Origin: a virus
Strand: one strand, 5' to 3'
Virus record (IMG/VR): IMGVR_UViG_3300046500_000077
Coordinates: 1 to 30,800 of that record
DNA: 30,800 bases
In this document: positions 27,719 through 30,800 of the stretch, piece after piece
How the letters are laid out: the number at the start of each line of letters is the position of its first letter
Position numbering within the stretch: the stretch's first letter is position 1
Program-made: the position numbers and the translations under genes
Notes under the pieces: model-generated
Told to the model about the DNA's origin: nothing
The model's input: only the letters and a program-made list of their open reading frames with translations
Database searches by the model: none

Positions 27719-28495
27719 TTACGGCTTGACGTTGAATCCATGCTTAGCGCCTAGGCGCGTCAGCGAAGTGGTGCCCGGAATACCGTCAGCATCCTTGCCG
27801 CTGTACCCCATTGCCTTCTGGTGCTTCTTGTACGCCTCAATGGTGGTGGTCCCGTAAGACCCGTCACCGGCATACTTCGCCGCTAGGTAACCCTCAGCCT
27901 TGAGCGCCGCCTCAACTAGCTTCACGCCAGCCGGGTAGGTCTGGTGCCCCTGAGCGGCCTTCGGGTCCAGCTTCGCGGCCTTGATGACCTCAGAGAGATC
28001 AACCGTGGGCTTAGCCGGGACAGCCGCCTTCTTGTACGCCGGACGGCCGAAGCCAAGGATGACGTTCCGGCCACGCGTGCGCCGGTAGCAACCATCCCCG
28101 TTGCCCTGAGAACCGGCAGTGCCCGAAGACGTGTTGCCCTCAATGGTCTTGACGTCAGCACCAGCCGCAGCATCAGCCGTGACTACGCCAACATGGTCAG
28201 CGACCGGGCCACCGTCCCAGGTGAAAAAGACAATGTCACCCTTCTTGACCGCGCTGCCCTTGCTGACCCACTGGCCACGCGCCTTGAACCAGTTCACATG
28301 CGACGGGCAGTAGGCGAAGTGACCGACAACATCAGCGTTGCCCGACTGGTCACCCCACAGCGAAACGGCCATGTCACACCACGGCTGGTGGTTCATGCCG
28401 TACCACTTGCCATGCTTCGTGTCGTTGTTCGCCCCTTCCTTGTAACCAACATCCTTGGAAGCGGCGGCAATCATCGCGTCAGCGGTAGAAGCCAT
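27719..28495 (-). CDS. Endolysin: CHAP amidase/peptidase with peptidoglycan-binding domain
   Basis: A 258-residue lysin. The CHAP catalytic domain covers about residues 1-155: C40 (HQPWCDMAVSLW), H101 (VADHVGVV) and the TIEGN motif (N121) form the catalytic set. After a Lys/Pro linker (about 155-175), residues 190-255 (VKLVEAALKAEGY, DGSYGTTTIEAYKKHQ, DADGIPGTTSLTRLG) are a PG_binding_1-type domain. No signal peptide, so a holin is needed. ATG at 28495 has GAAGGGAAAACC upstream; a longer in-frame start lies before the terminator and motif m. Confidence 0.95.
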   Translation of the reverse strand: MASTADAMIAAASKDVGYKEGANNDTKHGKWYGMNHQPWCDMAVSLWGDQSGNADVVGHFAYCPSHVNWFKARGQWVSKGSAVKKGDIVFFTWDGGPVADHVGVVTADAAAGADVKTIEGNTSSGTAGSQGNGDGCYRRTRGRNVILGFGRPAYKKAAVPAKPTVDLSEVIKAAKLDPKAAQGHQTYPAGVKLVEAALKAEGYLAAKYAGDGSYGTTTIEAYKKHQKAMGYSGKDADGIPGTTSLTRLGAKHGFNVKP

Positions 28496-28533
28496 GGTTT
28501 TCCCTTCGATAGAAGACAGTCCCCCAGTAGTAA

Positions 28534-28550
28534 CTAGGGAGTGGAAAGCC
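28534..28550 (-). promoter_or_regulatory. Phage promoter-like motif, copy m (endolysin)
   Basis: Minus strand GGCTTTCCACTCCCTAG, two differences from the consensus core, 39 bases upstream of the endolysin start. It partly overlaps the terminator at 28547-28574. Confidence 0.45.
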
Positions 28551-28574
28551 CCCGGGACCAGGTCCACGGGGGCT
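28547..28574 (-). terminator. Terminator after the tail genes
   Basis: AGCCCCCG / CGGGGGCT stem with inner GGACC/GGTCC, minus strand followed by TTTCC. It separates tail and lysis transcripts. Confidence 0.75.
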
Positions 28575-28576
28575 AT

Positions 28577-28598
28577 CACTTACGGATTTTCGGAAGTG
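28577..28598. promoter_or_regulatory. Operator-like palindrome, copy 14
   Basis: CACTTACG / GATTTT / CGGAAGTG, between the tail-gene stop at 28600 and the terminator. Confidence 0.77.
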
Positions 28599-28599
28599 C

Positions 28600-29211
28600 C
28601 TACAGGGACGTGAAGCACCCGTTAAAGCCAACCCATGCAGGCGTTGACTTCGTCTGGATGCCGTACAGGCGTAGGTATCCGGTAGTGGTGATGTCCATCT
28701 TGAGCGTGATTCGCTCCGACCCGGAGTCAGAGCACGGGACAGAGATAGTCCGCAGAGAAGCCGGGCGGGCAGTCGTCGGCAGCGCCGTGGTGTTCAGCTC
28801 AAAGTAAGACGGCAGCGAAGTGGGGTAAGAGCTACGGCTGATCCCGCCGCGAAACATAATCGTGTCTTCGCCGTACATGTTCACAACGCGGTACTGAAAG
28901 GTGCCCTGTGAGTTGCCGTTGTTGGTCCAGCCGGACGCTAGGCCAACGCTCTTCCACGTGTTCGTTCCGTACCCGAAGGCCACCCACGCCGTACCGTCGT
29001 ACACGTCCAGCCGCCCAATGTCCTTGAGCCACGTCACCATTCCGGCAACCGGCTTCTTGACAGTGGCACCACGGACCACAGCGGAAGCGAAGGTCATCAC
29101 AACCTTCGGGGTAAGCCCGTCAACAATGCCCTGCCCTAGGGTCTGAGCGTTGGGCTTGTCAGTCAGGGTGGGGTACGTAACGCCCTGCCCGTAGGAGTCA
29201 GTTAGCGGCAT
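28600..29211 (-). CDS. Minor tail / receptor-contact protein
   Basis: A 203-residue protein, ATG at 29211 with AAGGAGACCCACCC upstream. The N-terminal half (YPTLTDKPNAQTLGQGIVDGL, ATVKKPVAGMVTWLKDIGRLDVYDGTAWVAFGYG) is typical of siphovirus tail fibre or tail-tip subunits. The rest is Gly/Ser/Thr-rich and beta-sheet-like (TFQYRVVNMYGEDTIMFRGG, SERITLKMDITTTGYLRLYG). It is the last tail gene before the lysis cassette. Host contact is inferred from position and composition. Confidence 0.78.
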   Translation of the reverse strand: MPLTDSYGQGVTYPTLTDKPNAQTLGQGIVDGLTPKVVMTFASAVVRGATVKKPVAGMVTWLKDIGRLDVYDGTAWVAFGYGTNTWKSVGLASGWTNNGNSQGTFQYRVVNMYGEDTIMFRGGISRSSYPTSLPSYFELNTTALPTTARPASLRTISVPCSDSGSERITLKMDITTTGYLRLYGIQTKSTPAWVGFNGCFTSL

Positions 29212-29223
29212 GGGTGGGTCTCC

Positions 29224-29739
29224 TTAGTAGTCAGTGGCAATCCACCCGAAGGTGGTCACGCTGTCAGTGGTCCGGCGGGACCGAAGTTCAAATGCCATGG
29301 TGCTTACGCTGGCCACGGACCAGTTCAGTTCAGTACCCCCGGAACTGACCGAAGAGATAGGCGTTGCAACCACGGTGGGGGTGCTGGCAAACGCCTTCGG
29401 GAACGTCACGCTTACCGCTGTCCATGTGCCCGTGGTACCGCCCGAAGTGGGGGTTGTGGCCGAACCGGTCTGAATCCTGGGGGTTGTGGTGGTCCGCAGA
29501 GAACCGATACAGACCCACCCACCAGCGGAGCGCAATAGCTCAACGCTGTGCCCCACGGCAGGGGCCTGATAGCTGGACAGCACGCGCACGCTGGGGTACG
29601 TGTCGCCAGCCCTGGTCACGTCAACGGTGCCATCTGAGTTGACCACGCTGACCGTAGCCATAAACGCGTTGGACTCAAGGACACCAGACCGCTTTACGGC
29701 ATCCACAGACGCGTTCAGAAGGCCATCTAGTCCACTCAT
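29224..29739 (-). CDS. Tail protein with C-terminal beta-rich domain
   Basis: A 171-residue protein, ATG at 29739 sharing one base with the stop of the upstream tail gene (TGATG). It has a helical start, then an OB/baseplate-like segment (NAFMATVSVVNSDGTVDVTR, YPSVRVLSSYQAPAVGHSVELL, GGWVCIGSL). The C-terminal half (WTAVSVTFPKAFASTPTVVA, FELRSRRTTDSVTTFGWIA) follows the pattern of phage receptor-binding C-terminal domains (FP..F...P.V, F.W.A). A tail-tip component is likely. Confidence 0.8.
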   Translation of the reverse strand: MSGLDGLLNASVDAVKRSGVLESNAFMATVSVVNSDGTVDVTRAGDTYPSVRVLSSYQAPAVGHSVELLRSAGGWVCIGSLRTTTTPRIQTGSATTPTSGGTTGTWTAVSVTFPKAFASTPTVVATPISSVSSGGTELNWSVASVSTMAFELRSRRTTDSVTTFGWIATDY

Positions 29740-30800
29740 CAGGATTCGTCCGCCTTCCCGCTCACGGTGTTGATAGTGAAGCCCCCATTGCCCACGCTCA
29801 GCGGGATGGAGAAGCTATGGACCACGTGAATCTCAGGCAGGGCGGCAGCCCCGTAGTTCACGCGGATACGGTCGCCAGCGTCCAGCGCGGCATTAGGGAC
29901 GGCTTCCAGAGTCACCGTGCGGTTGGGTGCCCGGTACTTCGCCAGCAAGGCGTTAGCCGTCGCCTGAGCCTGGTTCGTGGTGGTCACCAGGGAAGAGCTG
30001 TAAGCCTTCGTCACCTTGCCGTACGGACCGCCGTAGTACAGCGGGTCACTGGTGCTGGTGATGGTGGCCGTGCCCCGGACGGCAGGCTTGTTGTCAGCGC
30101 TGTTCTCCCCGGTAACGATCACCCGGTTGTAGACGCCATCCGCCGTCAGTTCCATGTTGGCGCTGACCATGACTCCGGCTTCACCCGCTGACACGTCCCA
30201 GACGGGCGTCACAGCCACGTTGAGGGGGTCCGGGATATCTACCAGCCGGAAGGTCCCGGCAGCGTCACAGAACAGCTCACAGCCCACGGAGTCAGCCACC
30301 TCACGGAAGCTGGTCCACGTGTCCGTGTTCGCATCCCACGTCTTCGTAGCCAGTGGCGTTGAAGCCCCCAGGGTCGACGCATCAACGAACGAAGCGCCCG
30401 GGATCACGTTGGGGATGAAGTAACCCAGGAAGGCGGCAGCGTTGGTATAGCCCTTCGTGCTGGTGGCAGAGTCCCACAGTGCACGCTTGAGCAGGATCTC
30501 AAGACCACTCGCCTGAATGGACAGCGGACCCGTGTGAATGTTGCCGCTGACACTGGTGATGACGAACATTCCGGCGGGCACCCGCTCAACGGACCCGTCT
30601 AGGTACTGAATTCCGGTCTCAACGTAAAGGCGCTGCCCGTAGACAGCGAACTTGTCCGTGGCATTGACCGGGAACTGTGCGGGATCAGCAATGGAAAGGG
30701 ACAGTGACCGCCGAACGTCACTGCCCCTATCCACGCTTACCGACCCGTCCGTAAAGGCAATGTCCTCAGCAACGATGCTGCCGTTGTAAATGACATTGAT
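29739..30800 (-). CDS. DUF5047-type minor tail protein, 5' end cut by window
   Basis: The frame is open to the right edge; 353 residues are visible. The first visible residues (INVIYNGSIVAEDIAFTDGS, then VSVDRGSDVRRSLSLSI) are clearly coding and extend the gene past the internal GTG at 30734, so the true start is outside. The domain pattern (DGSV.VDR...RRSLSL, YVETGIQYLDGSVERVPAGMF, DTWTSFREVADSVGCELFCD, GVYNRVIVTGEN) matches DUF5047 siphovirus tail proteins, probably a baseplate/tail-tip component with a gp27-like fold. It ends one base inside the next tail gene. Confidence 0.88.
   Translation of the reverse strand: MNVIYNGSIVAEDIAFTDGSVSVDRGSDVRRSLSLSIADPAQFPVNATDKFAVYGQRLYVETGIQYLDGSVERVPAGMFVITSVSGNIHTGPLSIQASGLEILLKRALWDSATSTKGYTNAAAFLGYFIPNVIPGASFVDASTLGASTPLATKTWDANTDTWTSFREVADSVGCELFCDAAGTFRLVDIPDPLNVAVTPVWDVSAGEAGVMVSANMELTADGVYNRVIVTGENSADNKPAVRGTATITSTSDPLYYGGPYGKVTKAYSSSLVTTTNQAQATANALLAKYRAPNRTVTLEAVPNAALDAGDRIRVNYGAAALPEIHVVHSFSIPLSVGNGGFTINTVSGKADES

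Noticed and set aside
1-30800. CRISPR array
   Set aside because: The repeats are dispersed with irregular spacing of hundreds to thousands of bases; no regular repeat-spacer pattern is seen.

Overview
This window is part of the genome of a temperate, tailed (siphovirus-type) actinophage, most likely of Streptomyces. The evidence is high-GC coding DNA with GTG and TTG starts, an HK97-type terminase/portal/MuF block, a DUF5047-type tail protein, a CHAP endolysin, a Bxb1-type large serine integrase, a ThyX thymidylate synthase and a phage tRNA cluster. Nearly everything is on the minus strand, so the map reads from right to left. The organism is inferred from gene families and base composition only; no search was run.

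Reading from the right end: tail genes (30800-28600); endolysin and two small membrane proteins, probably holins (28495-27210); a dNMP kinase and several unknown proteins including a 444-residue acidic helical protein (27153-24263); a RecB-type exonuclease and a Gp3-like recombination-directionality-factor candidate (23980-21891); small genes and an HNH endonuclease (21888-20346); a primase-helicase (20290-17855) and a family A DNA polymerase (17782-15878); a 530-bp noncoding region; a sigma-factor-like protein (15345-14419); HNH, ThyX, a small lipoprotein and a dCMP deaminase (14418-11996); small genes (11844-10727); an accessory segment with its own promoter candidate and terminators (10450-8631), including the only plus-strand gene; a 58-bp attP candidate (8470-8527); the integrase; a six-member tRNA cluster (6189-5462); and the packaging genes HNH, TerS, TerL, portal and MuF-like protein, which run off the left edge. 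Late genes at both ends with early genes between them suggest a circular or permuted view of the genome, with attP unsplit.

The most interesting feature is the regulatory layer. Three repeat families are laid over the gene map. (1) Thirteen copies of a directional motif (minus strand GGCATTCGACTCMCTAG), five of them with a CTTCGAAG box at exactly the same distance, lie just upstream of minus-strand genes or the tRNA cluster; they look like phage-specific promoters and may be read by the phage sigma-like protein. (2) Fourteen copies of a 22-bp operator-like palindrome (arms CACCTCCG/CGGAGGTG around a 6-nt spacer) lie between or inside genes, like the conserved inverted repeats of phiC31 or mycobacteriophage stoperators; three of them also supply the Shine-Dalgarno sequence of the next gene. 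(3) Two copies of a 90-bp element with 13-bp inverted ends each lie upstream of a family-1 motif. No obvious repressor gene is in the window.

Genes missed by simple ORF calling are described here: the MuF-like gene cut by the left edge, the true extent of the tail gene cut by the right edge, and proteins of 58, 55 and 39 residues.
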